NCBI GenBank assembly: GCA_020073085.1
Contig: JAIQFV010000040.1
Coordinates: forward strand, 1-36,963
Length of the DNA stretch: 36,963 nt
From: Terriglobia bacterium
GTDB taxonomy: Bacteria; Acidobacteriota; Terriglobia; JAIQFV01
Direction of reading: 5' to 3'
Below, piece by piece: positions 15,733 through 24,951 of the stretch (the stretch's first letter is position 1; each line of letters starts with the position of its first letter). The notes beneath the pieces are model-generated. The model had not been told where the DNA came from, did not search any database, and saw only the letters and a program-made list of their open reading frames with translations. Both the position numbers and the translations under genes were made by a program.

Positions 15733-16578
15733 ATGGCGAAAAAATTCAGAACCCCGGCTCGTCCCCGGCTTGGCCAGCATTTCCTGACAGACCGGCGGGT
15801 GCGCGATCAAGTCGTCTCCAGCCTGGGTCTCCAACCTTCCGATACGGTGGTCGAGATCGGCGCCGGCCGCGGGTTTCTCACCGAGGCCCTTGCCCCGCAT
15901 GTCAAGAGACTCTGGGCCATTGAAATGGACCCGCAATGGGCGGTGACGCTCAAGGCGGCTTTTCTCGATTCAAAGCGCGTTGAAGTGATCGCGCAGGATG
16001 TCCTGAAGGTGGACTTCCACCATTTTGTCGGCGCCGGCGAAGCCAGCCCGGGCCTCCGCGTGGTCGGCAATCTGCCTTACTACATCAGTTCCCCGATCCT
16101 CTTCCATCTGTTCGAGTACGCCGATCTGATTCGAGATGCCACTCTGATGGTCCAGCGCGAATTGGCGGTGCGTATTACGGCGACGCCCACGAGCAAGGAT
16201 TACGGCTATGCTTCCCTGGTCACCCAGCTCTTCAGCCAGGCCGGTCTGCTCTTTCAGGTGTCGCCGTCCTCCTTTTCGCCACCGCCGCGGGTGCACTCCT
16301 CCATGATTCGTCTCGTGATGTCTCCCCGCGCCCACTCCCTGGCGATCGACGATACCGCCCTGTTTCTGAAATTTGCCCAACAGATATTCCTCGAAAAGAG
16401 AAAGACTTTGCTCAACAACCTGAAGCGCTTCATCGTCAGGAATTCCCCCGACACCGCGGCGCAACTGCAGGAAATTCTCAGGGAATGCTCCCTTGACCTC
16501 AAGGTCCGTGCAGAAAACGTTCCGATCGAGTCCACCGCCCTGCTCTATCGTACCTTGCGGCATCGCGGTCTCTTGTGA
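15733..16578 (+). CDS. rsmA: 16S rRNA dimethyladenosine transferase RsmA (KsgA)
   Basis: A 281-aa enzyme that dimethylates two adjacent adenosines in helix 45 of 16S rRNA (A1518 and A1519 in E. coli) late in 30S assembly. Motifs are RLGQHFL at the N-terminus, the AdoMet loop VEIGAGRGFL (about 40-49), acidic AIEMDPQW, and the catalytic NLPY at 113-116. The C-terminal domain has SFSPPPRVHSSMIRL, typical of KsgA. It starts a plus-strand run with RNase J and uppP. Confidence 0.96.
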   Translation: MAKKFRTPARPRLGQHFLTDRRVRDQVVSSLGLQPSDTVVEIGAGRGFLTEALAPHVKRLWAIEMDPQWAVTLKAAFLDSKRVEVIAQDVLKVDFHHFVGAGEASPGLRVVGNLPYYISSPILFHLFEYADLIRDATLMVQRELAVRITATPTSKDYGYASLVTQLFSQAGLLFQVSPSSFSPPPRVHSSMIRLVMSPRAHSLAIDDTALFLKFAQQIFLEKRKTLLNNLKRFIVRNSPDTAAQLQEILRECSLDLKVRAENVPIESTALLYRTLRHRGLL

Positions 16579-16716
16579 TAATTTACTCAAGGGAAACCAC
16601 ATCCAGTGGAATCGGCCAAGGAAATAACCTGGAGAGGGCTGATCAGAATCGGAGTTGAACGCTCACCCTCCTCGACCTCAGAACAGATGATCCTAACTTT
16701 ATCCCAGGACTAGACA

Positions 16717-18387
16717 TTGATATCCAATCAAAAAGTTGAAATCATTCCGCTCGGCGGCCTCGGCGAATTTGGCATGAACATGATGTTTGTGCGCTACGGT
16801 TCCTCGGCCGTGGTCATCGACGCCGGGTTGATGTTCCCGGATGACGAATTGCTCGGCGTGGATGTCGTCATTCCCGACATTACCTTCCTCAAACAGCACA
16901 GCGACGAGATTCAGGCCATCCTGCTGACGCACGGTCACGAAGATCATATCGGGGCGCTTCCGTTTGTACTGGCGGAAGTGAACGTTCCGGTCTACGGCAC
17001 CTCCTTCACCCTGGCGCTCGTCAAGCAGCGCCTGGAAGAACATGGGTTGCTGGACTCCACGAACCTGGTGGAGGTGGAACCACGGCAGCGGGTCACGCTG
17101 GGCGAACTTGAAGTCGAGTTCATCCAGGTGACTCACTCTATTGTAGATGCCGTGGCCCTGGCCATCACGACGCCCGCTGGAATCCTGGTGCACACGGGCG
17201 ATTTTAAGATTGATCCCACCCCGATCGACCACAAGTGTTTTGATGCGGAGCGCTTTGAAGAGTATGGACGCCGGGGCGTACTGGCGCTGTTCTCCGACTC
17301 CACCAACGTGGAACGCAGCGGAAACACGCCCTCCGAGCGGGCCGTTCACGCGCGCTTCGACGAAATTTTCTCGAAGGCCGAGGGCGCCATTGTCGTTTCG
17401 TGTTTCGCGACATCGCTCCATCGCCTCCAGATTGTGCTCGACACGGCGCACAAGTTTCATCGCCAGGTCGCCTTCCTGGGGCGAGGGATGACCCAGATTT
17501 ATCAGCTCGCCACTGAGATGGGGCTGTTGCATTTCGATCTCAACCTGTGCGTGCGACCCGGTTATGAAAAGGCCCTGCGGCGGGAGCGGATGGTTTATGT
17601 GGCGACCGGCAGCCAGGGGGAGCCCATGGCGGCCCTGGCGCGCATTGCCGTCGATGAAAACAAATATTTCAAGATCGAGTTGAAGGACACAGTCATCATC
17701 TCGGCCCGCATGATCCCGGGGAATGAGAAATCGGTTCTGCGCATGGTCAATCACCTCTACAAGCGCGGCGCCGAGGTCTATTACGATGACGGCTCGCAGC
17801 CCCCGATCCACGTGTCGGGACATGCCAGTGCCGAGGAGCTGAAGTGGATGATCCAGACCATCCATCCCAAGTTTTTCATCCCGGTGCACGGGGAATATCG
17901 GCAATTGATGCGGCATGCCCAACTCGCCGAGGAGACACAGGCGGTCAGCCATCAAATCATCGTCATGGAGTCGGGCGACCATCTGGTCATCGAGGCGGAC
18001 CAGGCCGTGCTGCTGGAAAAGGTGCCGGTGGGACGCGTGTGCATCGACGAGGGTTCTCTCGAAGAGGTGGACGAGGTGGTGATGCGCGAACGGCGGCACA
18101 TTTCGGAGGATGGGATCGTGCTCCCGATCATCGCCATCAACAAGCACACCGGGGCGCTGGAGCGGTCCCCCGAGATTGTGAGCCGCGGCTTCATCATGAT
18201 GGACCAGAACGAAGAGCTGATGACGAACGCCAGCGGGGTTGTCCTGAAAACGATTGAAGGCTCGAGCCTTGAGGAAAAAACTGACCAAACCGTGATCCGG
18301 AACAAAATCACGCGAGACCTGAAAAAATTCTTCTTCAAGCAGACTCAAAAGCGACCCATGGTCCTGCCTGTCATCCTGGAAATATAA
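16717..18387 (+). CDS. rnj: Ribonuclease J
   Basis: A 556-aa beta-CASP metallo-beta-lactamase nuclease (RNase J) for mRNA decay and rRNA processing, combining endonuclease and 5'-3' exonuclease activity in the family. The zinc motif THGHEDHIGALPF gives His72, His74, Asp76 and His77; further ligand-bearing blocks are VTHSIVDAVAL and HTGDFKID. The beta-CASP part contains LFSDSTNVERSGNTPSER, GSQGEPMAALARIA and SARMIPGNEKSV, and the C-terminal region has HVSGHASAEELKWMI and FIPVHGEYRQL. The start is a TTG at 16717 with AGGA seven bases upstream; this gives the standard N-terminus MISNQKVEIIPLGGLGEFG. It follows rsmA by 138 bp. Confidence 0.95.
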   Translation: MISNQKVEIIPLGGLGEFGMNMMFVRYGSSAVVIDAGLMFPDDELLGVDVVIPDITFLKQHSDEIQAILLTHGHEDHIGALPFVLAEVNVPVYGTSFTLALVKQRLEEHGLLDSTNLVEVEPRQRVTLGELEVEFIQVTHSIVDAVALAITTPAGILVHTGDFKIDPTPIDHKCFDAERFEEYGRRGVLALFSDSTNVERSGNTPSERAVHARFDEIFSKAEGAIVVSCFATSLHRLQIVLDTAHKFHRQVAFLGRGMTQIYQLATEMGLLHFDLNLCVRPGYEKALRRERMVYVATGSQGEPMAALARIAVDENKYFKIELKDTVIISARMIPGNEKSVLRMVNHLYKRGAEVYYDDGSQPPIHVSGHASAEELKWMIQTIHPKFFIPVHGEYRQLMRHAQLAEETQAVSHQIIVMESGDHLVIEADQAVLLEKVPVGRVCIDEGSLEEVDEVVMRERRHISEDGIVLPIIAINKHTGALERSPEIVSRGFIMMDQNEELMTNASGVVLKTIEGSSLEEKTDQTVIRNKITRDLKKFFFKQTQKRPMVLPVILEI

Positions 18388-18391
18388 AGCG

Positions 18392-18409
18392 CCCAAATTC
18401 AGATTTGGG
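18392..18409 (+). terminator. Weak hairpin after RNase J gene
   Basis: CCCAAAT-TCAG-ATTTGGG forms a perfect 7-bp stem four bases past the rnj stop codon. The following ATTGAGCATTTT has only a short, delayed T run, so termination would be partial. It could instead stabilise the mRNA 3' end before uppP. Confidence 0.35.
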
Positions 18410-18504
18410 ATTGAGCATTTTAGATTGCGGTTTCAGTCGCAGTGTTTGGACTTTTTCCGCTGTGGCGGATTGGGCTGTGGACGTTGCCTCCCGGAGGGGA
18501 AACT

Positions 18505-19320
18505 TTGCCCATCGAACAGGTCATTGTCTATGCGATCATTCAAGGTCTGACCGAGTTCCTGCCGGTCAGTTCCACGGCGCATTTGGTGCTGGTGCCCTGG
18601 CTGATGCACTGGCAGGACCCCGGGTTGACCTTTGACGTCGCTTTGCACCTCGGGACGTTAATCGCCCTGCTGGCGTTTTATTGGCGGGACTGGACCGATA
18701 TTTTGGGGACTGCGTTCGGCCTTCGGAGAGCCGTTTTCGACCATGATTATGCGGAGCGCCGCACGCTGCTCTGGTGGATGGTCATTGCCACGATTCCGGC
18801 CGCGCTGGCCGGCGGGCTGTTCGAAAAATATTTCGAGCACGAGGTGCGCCAATACTATATCATTGCAGGGTCACTGATCGGGGTGGCGCTGGTGATGTAT
18901 TTTGCAGAACGGTGGGCCGCCCAGCAGAAAAAGATCCACGCGATGACGTTCGGGGACACGATCTTCATCGGCTGCTTCCAGGCGGTGGCGCTCATACCCG
19001 GGGTTTCACGATCCGGGATTACGATCACCGCCGGCTTGTTCCGCGGGTTGACCCGCGGCGCGGCCGCCCGTTTCTCGTTCCTCCTCTCCACGCCCATCAT
19101 AGCGGGTGCCGCCGCCAAAAAGGCCCTGGAAGTCCATCATACCGGGATCCCCCCCGAAATGCGGATGCCGTTCGCTGTCGGCATCGTCGTCGCGGCCGTG
19201 GCGGGCTGGATCACCTTGCGGTTCTTGACGTCGTTTTACGAAAAGCATTCGTTGAATGCCTTCATGGTGTATCGAATCGGTTTGGGGGTCCTGATTCTGG
19301 TTATTGGATTGATGAGATGA
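18505..19320 (+). CDS. uppP: Undecaprenyl-diphosphatase UppP (BacA)
   Basis: A 271-aa membrane phosphatase that recycles undecaprenyl pyrophosphate for peptidoglycan and other envelope polymers; loss generally raises bacitracin sensitivity. It has about eight hydrophobic helices and the two catalytic regions: IIQGLTEFLPVSSTAHL near the N-terminus and ALIPGVSRSGITITAG in the middle. I use the TTG at 18505 as the start because GGAGGGG lies seven bases upstream and it gives the standard EQVIVYAIIQG N-terminus; an ATG at 18442 would add 21 unrelated residues. Confidence 0.94.
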   Translation: MPIEQVIVYAIIQGLTEFLPVSSTAHLVLVPWLMHWQDPGLTFDVALHLGTLIALLAFYWRDWTDILGTAFGLRRAVFDHDYAERRTLLWWMVIATIPAALAGGLFEKYFEHEVRQYYIIAGSLIGVALVMYFAERWAAQQKKIHAMTFGDTIFIGCFQAVALIPGVSRSGITITAGLFRGLTRGAAARFSFLLSTPIIAGAAAKKALEVHHTGIPPEMRMPFAVGIVVAAVAGWITLRFLTSFYEKHSLNAFMVYRIGLGVLILVIGLMR

Positions 19321-19329
19321 GAGGAAAAA

Positions 19330-19530
19330 GTTGTCAGTTCTCAGTTCTCAAAAAATAGTCGCCAGTCTTCAGTTGCTAGTTGTCAGTAAAGGCTGGGACG
19401 AGAGATTGATTGTAGCCGAAGAGCACCTGACCTTGGCGATATTGTGCCTCACTTTCCCAGCCGGGCAGTAACTGAGAACTGACAACTGAGAACTGGGAAC
19501 TGTTTCCCGAGAACTGACAACTGAGAACTG
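19330..19530. repeat. Nested inverted and direct repeats upstream of ftsK
   Basis: A 17-bp perfect inverted repeat pairs 19330-19346 with 19470-19486. Inside it GGCTGGGA (19391-19398) pairs with TCCCAGCC (19455-19462). A 22-bp block beginning GAGAACTGACAACTGAGA occurs twice in direct orientation, at 19474-19495 and 19509-19530, 35 bp apart. The whole could fold into one long hairpin. It contains no gene and resembles a small dispersed non-autonomous element built of the CAGTTCTCAGTTGTCAG motif. Confidence 0.7.
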
Positions 19531-19543
19531 TTTTCAAGATTCT

Positions 19544-21838
19544 ATGTCTCTGCTATCGCCCACTCAACATCACCCTCGCTTGAATGAAATCATCGGTCTG
19601 CTCCTGGCCACGCTGGCGATCCTTGCCCTGCTCAGCCTGGTCTCCTACCATCCCACCGACCCTTCTTTGAACTGGATGGGGAGCCAGAATCTCAGCCCGA
19701 AGCCTGAAAACTTCATTGGAATTGTCGGGTCTTATACCGCCGACCTCTTGTTTCAGACGCTGGGGTTATCTTCTTTTCTGTTGCCCATCGCCCTTTTAAT
19801 GTTTGGTTGGCGCTGGTTCCGGTCCACCGCCATCGAGACGCCCCTTCTGAGAATCGTTGGCCTGTGTCTCCTTATTTTTTCCATTTCGACCCTGGCGGCG
19901 ACGCTCCCCGATACCTTTTTTCTGCGGTGGAGGTTCAAGACGAATTTCGGCGGGCTGGTCGGGCAGTTGTTGGCGGAACAGATTGAGACCATGTTCAATC
20001 CTGCCGGTCGGTTCATCGTGCTGGTGACGACGCTTCTGGTCGCGCTTTACATCACCACCTCATTTTCACTGCACCGCTTGATGGACTGGACTCACGCGCA
20101 TCTCCTCGGTCTCAAACAGCGATTTCGCGAGTGGCATGATCGCCGGGTCATCCGTGAAAAGGAAAAATTACGGGAGGCCATGGAGCGCGGCGACATTCCG
20201 GAGAAGGAACCGGTGATCAACAACAAGCTGCCGCGCGTTTCTGAAGAGCCGATGGTCGAAGAGGAGACGGAGGAGTCTCGAGAGGGGCCGCGGCCGCTGT
20301 TTCGGCGTCGAAAACGAAAGGCGACGGCTCAAAGGGAGAGCCCCGAAGCGTCCGAGCGCCGCGCCGTCGAGGAAGGGGAGTTCCAGTTGCCGCCGCTCGA
20401 TCTGCTCAGCAAGGCGGCCCGGCACCTCAAGGTGGACGAAGAAGAGGTGAGAGCGCGGGCCAAGCAGGTCAAAGAAAAATGCGCCGAGTTCGATGTCCAG
20501 GGGGAAGTGACGGACGTCCATCCGGGACCGGTCGTTACCACGTTTGAATTCAAGCCCGATGCGGGGGTCAAATACAGCCGCATCACGAATCTTGAGGATG
20601 ATCTCTGCCTCGCGCTGGAGGCGGAGTCGGTTCTGATCGACCGCATGCCGGGAAAATCCACCGTGGGCATTGAAGTGCCGAATCATCAGCGGGAAACCAT
20701 CGCGATTCGCACCATCCTCGAATCCGAAGAATTTCAAAGTTCCGTCTCACGGTTGACACTGGGTCTGGGAAAGGACGCCACCGGCGAGATTGTGGTGCAG
20801 GACCTCGCCAAGATGCCCCATCTCCTGATCGCGGGATCGACCGGCTCCGGCAAGAGTGTGGCGATCAATTCGATGTTGATCTCCATTTTGTGCAAGTGCC
20901 GTCCGGATGAGGTGAAGCTGATCCTGGTGGACCCCAAGCGTCTGGAGTTGGGACTTTACCGCGGCATTCCTCACCTCCTCCAACCCGTCGTGGAAGAGCC
21001 CGAAGTGGCATCTCGGATCTTGAAGAATATAACGAGCGAGATGGAGAACCGTTATCGCCGCCTGGCCCAGCATGGCTGCCGGAATATTGACCAATACAAC
21101 AAAATCGTAAGCGAGATGACGAGCCCGGCGCTCGAGGGAGACACGGGGAACGGCGACCATACGCCCCTGCCGTACATCGTTATCGTCATCGATGAACTCG
21201 CGGACCTGATGATGACGGCTGCCAAGGACGTCGAAGAATCCATCACGCGCCTCGCCCAGATGGCGCGCGCCGTGGGCATTCACCTCATCCTGGCCACCCA
21301 GCGCCCGTCGGTGGATGTCATCACCGGCCTGATTAAATCGAATTTCCCCTGCCGAATCTCATTCCGGGTCGCCTCGAAAGTGGACTCGCGCACCATCCTG
21401 GATTGCAACGGGGCGGAACAGCTTCTCGGCAAGGGAGACATGCTGCTCCTGCCTCCAGGCTCGGCTCGGCTGGTGCGGGTGCATGGGGCTCTGGTCACCG
21501 AACCCGAGATTACGGCGGTCACGGAGCACTTGCGTAAACAAGGGGAACCCCATTATGACGATACTTTGATTGAGGACCCAAAGGAAAAGAAGGAACTGGA
21601 AGAAGCGATGGGCGAAAAGGACGAGATGTATGATGACGCGGTGCGCCTGGTGGTGGAGCAAGGCAAGGCCTCCACCTCCACCCTGCAACGTCGATTGCGC
21701 ATTGGATACAGCCGCGCCGCCCGCCTGATCGACATGATGGAGCGGGACGGCATCGTCGGTCCGGCCGATGGGAGTAAACCACGCGAGGTGTTGGTCAAAA
21801 AGGACTACTTCCGGGAAATCGACGAGGCGTTGCGCTAG
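19544..21838 (+). CDS. ftsK: DNA translocase FtsK/SpoIIIE
   Basis: A 764-aa septal DNA pump that clears and aligns chromosome termini during division. The N-terminus has four membrane helices (about residues 15-36, 65-92, 100-120 and 160-182), then a charged Glu/Arg-rich linker (about 190-280). The motor follows: an alpha/beta part with HPGPVVTTFEFKP, Walker A AGSTGSGKSVAIN near residue 430, LILVDPKRLEL, Walker B IVIVIDELADLMM near 545, and ATQRPSVDVITG. The last 65 residues form a winged-helix gamma domain (GKASTSTLQRRLRIGYSRAA) that reads KOPS-like sites. No ribosome-binding site precedes the ATG; the repeat element ends 13 bp upstream of it. Confidence 0.96.
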   Translation: MSLLSPTQHHPRLNEIIGLLLATLAILALLSLVSYHPTDPSLNWMGSQNLSPKPENFIGIVGSYTADLLFQTLGLSSFLLPIALLMFGWRWFRSTAIETPLLRIVGLCLLIFSISTLAATLPDTFFLRWRFKTNFGGLVGQLLAEQIETMFNPAGRFIVLVTTLLVALYITTSFSLHRLMDWTHAHLLGLKQRFREWHDRRVIREKEKLREAMERGDIPEKEPVINNKLPRVSEEPMVEEETEESREGPRPLFRRRKRKATAQRESPEASERRAVEEGEFQLPPLDLLSKAARHLKVDEEEVRARAKQVKEKCAEFDVQGEVTDVHPGPVVTTFEFKPDAGVKYSRITNLEDDLCLALEAESVLIDRMPGKSTVGIEVPNHQRETIAIRTILESEEFQSSVSRLTLGLGKDATGEIVVQDLAKMPHLLIAGSTGSGKSVAINSMLISILCKCRPDEVKLILVDPKRLELGLYRGIPHLLQPVVEEPEVASRILKNITSEMENRYRRLAQHGCRNIDQYNKIVSEMTSPALEGDTGNGDHTPLPYIVIVIDELADLMMTAAKDVEESITRLAQMARAVGIHLILATQRPSVDVITGLIKSNFPCRISFRVASKVDSRTILDCNGAEQLLGKGDMLLLPPGSARLVRVHGALVTEPEITAVTEHLRKQGEPHYDDTLIEDPKEKKELEEAMGEKDEMYDDAVRLVVEQGKASTSTLQRRLRIGYSRAARLIDMMERDGIVGPADGSKPREVLVKKDYFREIDEALR

Positions 21839-21928
21839 CCGCCGGGAGGGTTGTTCGAAGCAGATTACCCAAGAACTAATACTCTGCACTGGGACAGCTC
21901 CCAGCGCCCATTCTACCGAGGAGGAACT

Positions 21929-22633
21929 ATGCTGTTTGCATGGAAGCGTCTTGCCTTTTTTTTGATGGTGATATTCACGATGGCCGTGCTCATCGGCTCC
22001 ACCGTTTCGTTCGCCCAGATGGGGGCGATGCGAGGGCCGTCCATCGCCGGATTGTTTCACCCCAAGGTCGGCGCCGGCGCGGTGTATGAAGTGACTGATC
22101 CCAAGGGCCAGAAAAGCGAGATGGAGATTTCGGTCGTGGGCCAGGAAAACGTGGGGGGTACTCCTGCCTATTGGATGGAGATCTCTTTTACCGGAGGTGC
22201 AAGCACCGGCTCAGTCATGAAGTACTTGATGGCGACCCAGGGAGAGAAAGTTCACGTCTACCGCATGATCATGAAGAGTCCCCAGATGGGCGCCATGGAA
22301 ATGCCCGAGGCGATGATGTCGCACATGAATGAAGGGGTCACCAAAGGCCTGAGCACCAACGAAAAAATGATGGGAAAGAATCTGGGCACCGAAACGGTCA
22401 TGACCAAGGCCGGTCCCAAGAGCTGCACCCATTGGCAAAGCGTGACACAATGGGGCACCACGGAGAGCTGGGTCAATATGGACGTTTACCCGAACGCCCT
22501 GGTCAAAGGCATCACCAAGACGGCTGACGGCACCTATACCACGGAGCTGATCCGAACCATCACGGACGCCCATACCAAAATTACGGAACAACCGCAAAAG
22601 ATGAACCTCCCCAGAATGCCGCCTCGACAGTGA
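21929..22633 (+). CDS. Exported protein of unknown function, 234 aa
   Basis: The start ATG follows a perfect GAGGAGG ribosome-binding site. Residues 1-29 are a signal peptide (MLFAWKRLAFFLMVIFTMAV, cleavage probably after VSFA). The mature part is Met- and Gly-rich with a strand pattern YEVTDPKGQKSEMEISVVG, YWMEISFTGG and SWVNMDVYPNALVKGIT; this resembles DUF4412-type periplasmic proteins, but I am not sure of the family. It lies 90 bp after ftsK on the same strand and is closed by an intrinsic terminator, so it may be co-transcribed with ftsK or have its own promoter. Confidence 0.75.
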   Translation: MLFAWKRLAFFLMVIFTMAVLIGSTVSFAQMGAMRGPSIAGLFHPKVGAGAVYEVTDPKGQKSEMEISVVGQENVGGTPAYWMEISFTGGASTGSVMKYLMATQGEKVHVYRMIMKSPQMGAMEMPEAMMSHMNEGVTKGLSTNEKMMGKNLGTETVMTKAGPKSCTHWQSVTQWGTTESWVNMDVYPNALVKGITKTADGTYTTELIRTITDAHTKITEQPQKMNLPRMPPRQ

Positions 22634-22666
22634 GAGGCTTCAACATCTCGATCGATGATTGCCGGG

Positions 22667-22697
22667 AAGCGGGTTTGTCATCCAAACCCGCTTTTCT
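22667..22697 (+). terminator. Intrinsic terminator
   Basis: AGCGGGTTT-GTCATCC-AAACCCGCT gives a perfect 9-bp stem with a 7-base loop, followed by TTTCT. It lies 34 bp after the stop codon of the exported protein and should end the plus-strand transcript. Confidence 0.85.
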
Positions 22698-22822
22698 GGG
22701 AGCGTCAGCTTTTTGAGACTCAGGGCGCATTCTGACGAAGGCGAGCGGCATCATTCAGGAGCGTGCTCGTCAACAATGATGATCTCTCTACCGAGGAGGA
22801 GAAAGGACTCCAGGAGGGAGGC

Positions 22823-23203
22823 CTATCGGTCTTTGGGGGTTTCTTTACGATTTGCGCCTTGAGGATTGTTGGACGGATCTTTCGGTTTTGAGTTTTGATC
22901 GCCCGGGGTTGCGGTCCCTTTCGAATCCGGAAGGGTGACGATGATCTCACCCGGCTTGGCCAATTTGATTTCCTCGCGGGCGACGCGCTCGATCCCCTGC
23001 GGGCTTCGCAATTCGTCCAGTTCCTTCTTCAGTCGCAACTGTTCCGCCCTGGCGCGTTCCCTCTCCTGCTCCGCCTGCTTCAATTCCTCCTGCTGCTTTC
23101 GCAGAGCCATATAGCCGTGTTGACCAAAGACGGCGCTTAACAAAATCAAAATGGAGAGTATCACCACAGCGGCAGATACCAGTCGTCTCGGGTGGCTCAG
23201 CAT
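22823..23203 (-). CDS. FtsB/DivIC-like septum formation initiator
   Basis: A small bitopic protein of about 126 aa: a short basic cytoplasmic tail, one membrane helix (about residues 9-30, RLVSAAVVILSILILLSAVF), a coiled coil (about 38-75, rich in Glu, Gln, Lys, Arg) and the GIERVAREEIKLAKPGEII block typical of the FtsB/DivIC family, which bridges FtsL and FtsQ in the divisome. The C-terminus is a polar tail rich in Lys, Pro and Asn. The ATG 23201-23203 gives the short tail normal for the family; a longer frame from 23287 is open. No ribosome-binding site is evident for either. Confidence 0.85.
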   Translation of the reverse strand: MLSHPRRLVSAAVVILSILILLSAVFGQHGYMALRKQQEELKQAEQERERARAEQLRLKKELDELRSPQGIERVAREEIKLAKPGEIIVTLPDSKGTATPGDQNSKPKDPSNNPQGANRKETPKDR

Positions 23204-23437
23204 GTCCCAGGGAAACCCGGTCCGCGCCCTGTGAATCGGGCGCCTGCTTTGGCGCCTTGAATTACCCAGGCTCAATCGAATTCTCATTTATGCATGCTTG
23301 AATGACAGCAGGTCGCGGCGGGTCCAGGACCACCGGAATTGTAACTTCAAGCCTCCCCCTCTCAATCGATCAGTCTTCATCGGATCAATGAAACCCGGAA
23401 AGGGCATGTCGCGAAGCCGTTCCACCGGCCTATTTTC

Positions 23438-24901
23438 TCAGGGGCTTTTCAACAACCGCTCCACTCCCTGGCGCAGCCTTTTGAGCTGGGCCTCCGTCCT
23501 CGCCTCACAATAGAGACGGGCGACAGGCTCGGTACCCGAAAGCCGGATGAGCACCCAGGAGCCATCCACGAAAATCACTTTCTTGCCGTCCAGATTGTTC
23601 TCGCGCTCAACTTTCGACCCCTGCTTGAGATTATTCAGCAGCACCGGCAGATTTTCAATCCTTTTCTGGATTTCGTTCCCCTTGCTGGGATCGACCGGCA
23701 CATTGACACGGACATTGTAAAACGCGCCGACCCTTTTGAAGAGCTCCTGCCGTTGTTGTTTCAGGGACTTTCCGCGCACGGCCACCATCTCGGACGCCAA
23801 CAGGCAGGCCAGGATGCCGTCCTTTTCAGGAACGTGACCGCGGATGGAAAGCCCGGCGCTTTCCTCGCCGCCAATGACGATCTTGTCCTGTTTGATCAAT
23901 TCCCCCACATACTTGAATCCGACGGGTGTCTCAAAAACTTCGCGGTGGTGATAGGCGGCCACCGAGTCAATCAGGTGCGTGGTTGCCACGGAACGGCACA
24001 CTCCGCCCGGGAAATGACGCTCAGCGACGAGGTAGTCGAAAGCAAGGGCGATGGTCTCGTTGGGAGAAATAAAAGTTCCATCCCGATCCAAGACCCCAAA
24101 GCGATCGGCATCGCCATCCGTAGACAAACCCAGGGCCGCGTGCTGCCTTCTCATCTCGCGCTTCAGTTCCATGAGATGCTCTTCGGAGGGATCGGGAGCG
24201 TGACCGCCAAAGGAAGGATCGGGATGCGTATGGATCATCGTGATCGGAATCCTGAATTCCTTCGCGATGCGGCTGACGATAGCTGCGCCCGTGCCGTATT
24301 GGGGATCGTATGCCAACCGCAATTTGGCGCGTCGAATCGCGGCCAAATCGATGAGTTCAGCGATCCGCTCCACATAGTCCTTATCAAGACTCACCGTTTT
24401 CAGTCGAGGATGATCCAGGGTTGCCGTCTGCTTCACGTCCGAGTCATTGAGTCCCTGAAGCAGCGCTTCGATGGCGCGAGTCACCTCGGGCAACGCCGGG
24501 GCGCCATCCGATGAAGAGAACTTGATGCCGTTGTACTGCGGGGGGTTGTGGCTGGCCGTCACATTCACCGCTCCCGCCAGGGGCCGTCGCTTGTTCTTGA
24601 GGATTTCGTATGCTATCGTCGGGGTGGGCGTGGGAGCATTGCAGAGATGGACCTCAAACCCGTGCGCCAGGAAAATGCGCGCCGCCTCCTCGGCAAATGA
24701 GCGGGAAAGAAACCGGGTATCATAACCGACCAGGATGGGGGGGCCGGAACCGCCGCCCGGACCCCCCTTCTTGTAGAGGGGATGGCTGGAAGATTCGACA
24801 TATCGCGCAATCGCTTCCACGACACGCCGCACATTAGCAAAAGTGAACTCCTCGGCGATGACCGCCCGCCATCCCGAGGTCCCAAATTTGATTTCCATCA
24901 T
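23438..24901 (-). CDS. Phosphoglucomutase/phosphomannomutase family protein
   Basis: A 487-aa alpha-D-phosphohexomutase that interconverts hexose 1- and 6-phosphates. All four signatures are present: VNVTASHNP with catalytic Ser117, the metal loop STDGDADRFG (about 260-269), the sugar-recognition GGEESAG (about 355-361) and the phosphate-binding RLSGTEPVARLYCEA near the C-terminus. Length is slightly above the usual 450-470. Whether glucose or mannose is preferred cannot be read off; GEESAG with no closer context fits phosphoglucomutase. The start is one of two adjacent ATGs (24896-24901) with a GGGAG upstream. It is divergent from cutA, 50 bp apart. Confidence 0.92.
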   Translation of the reverse strand: MMEIKFGTSGWRAVIAEEFTFANVRRVVEAIARYVESSSHPLYKKGGPGGGSGPPILVGYDTRFLSRSFAEEAARIFLAHGFEVHLCNAPTPTPTIAYEILKNKRRPLAGAVNVTASHNPPQYNGIKFSSSDGAPALPEVTRAIEALLQGLNDSDVKQTATLDHPRLKTVSLDKDYVERIAELIDLAAIRRAKLRLAYDPQYGTGAAIVSRIAKEFRIPITMIHTHPDPSFGGHAPDPSEEHLMELKREMRRQHAALGLSTDGDADRFGVLDRDGTFISPNETIALAFDYLVAERHFPGGVCRSVATTHLIDSVAAYHHREVFETPVGFKYVGELIKQDKIVIGGEESAGLSIRGHVPEKDGILACLLASEMVAVRGKSLKQQRQELFKRVGAFYNVRVNVPVDPSKGNEIQKRIENLPVLLNNLKQGSKVERENNLDGKKVIFVDGSWVLIRLSGTEPVARLYCEARTEAQLKRLRQGVERLLKSP

Positions 24902-24951
24902 GTTCTCCCTGCCCGGGTGAGCGCTCTGTGGTTACGGGGCTGGAGGCCAAA

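Noticed and set aside
16699-18396. A 565-codon open frame on the minus strand, antisense to RNase J.
   Set aside because: It is a complete shadow of a well-conserved plus-strand gene; its product is His/Asp/Gln-rich without any family, as expected when the codon bias of a GC-rich gene is read backwards.
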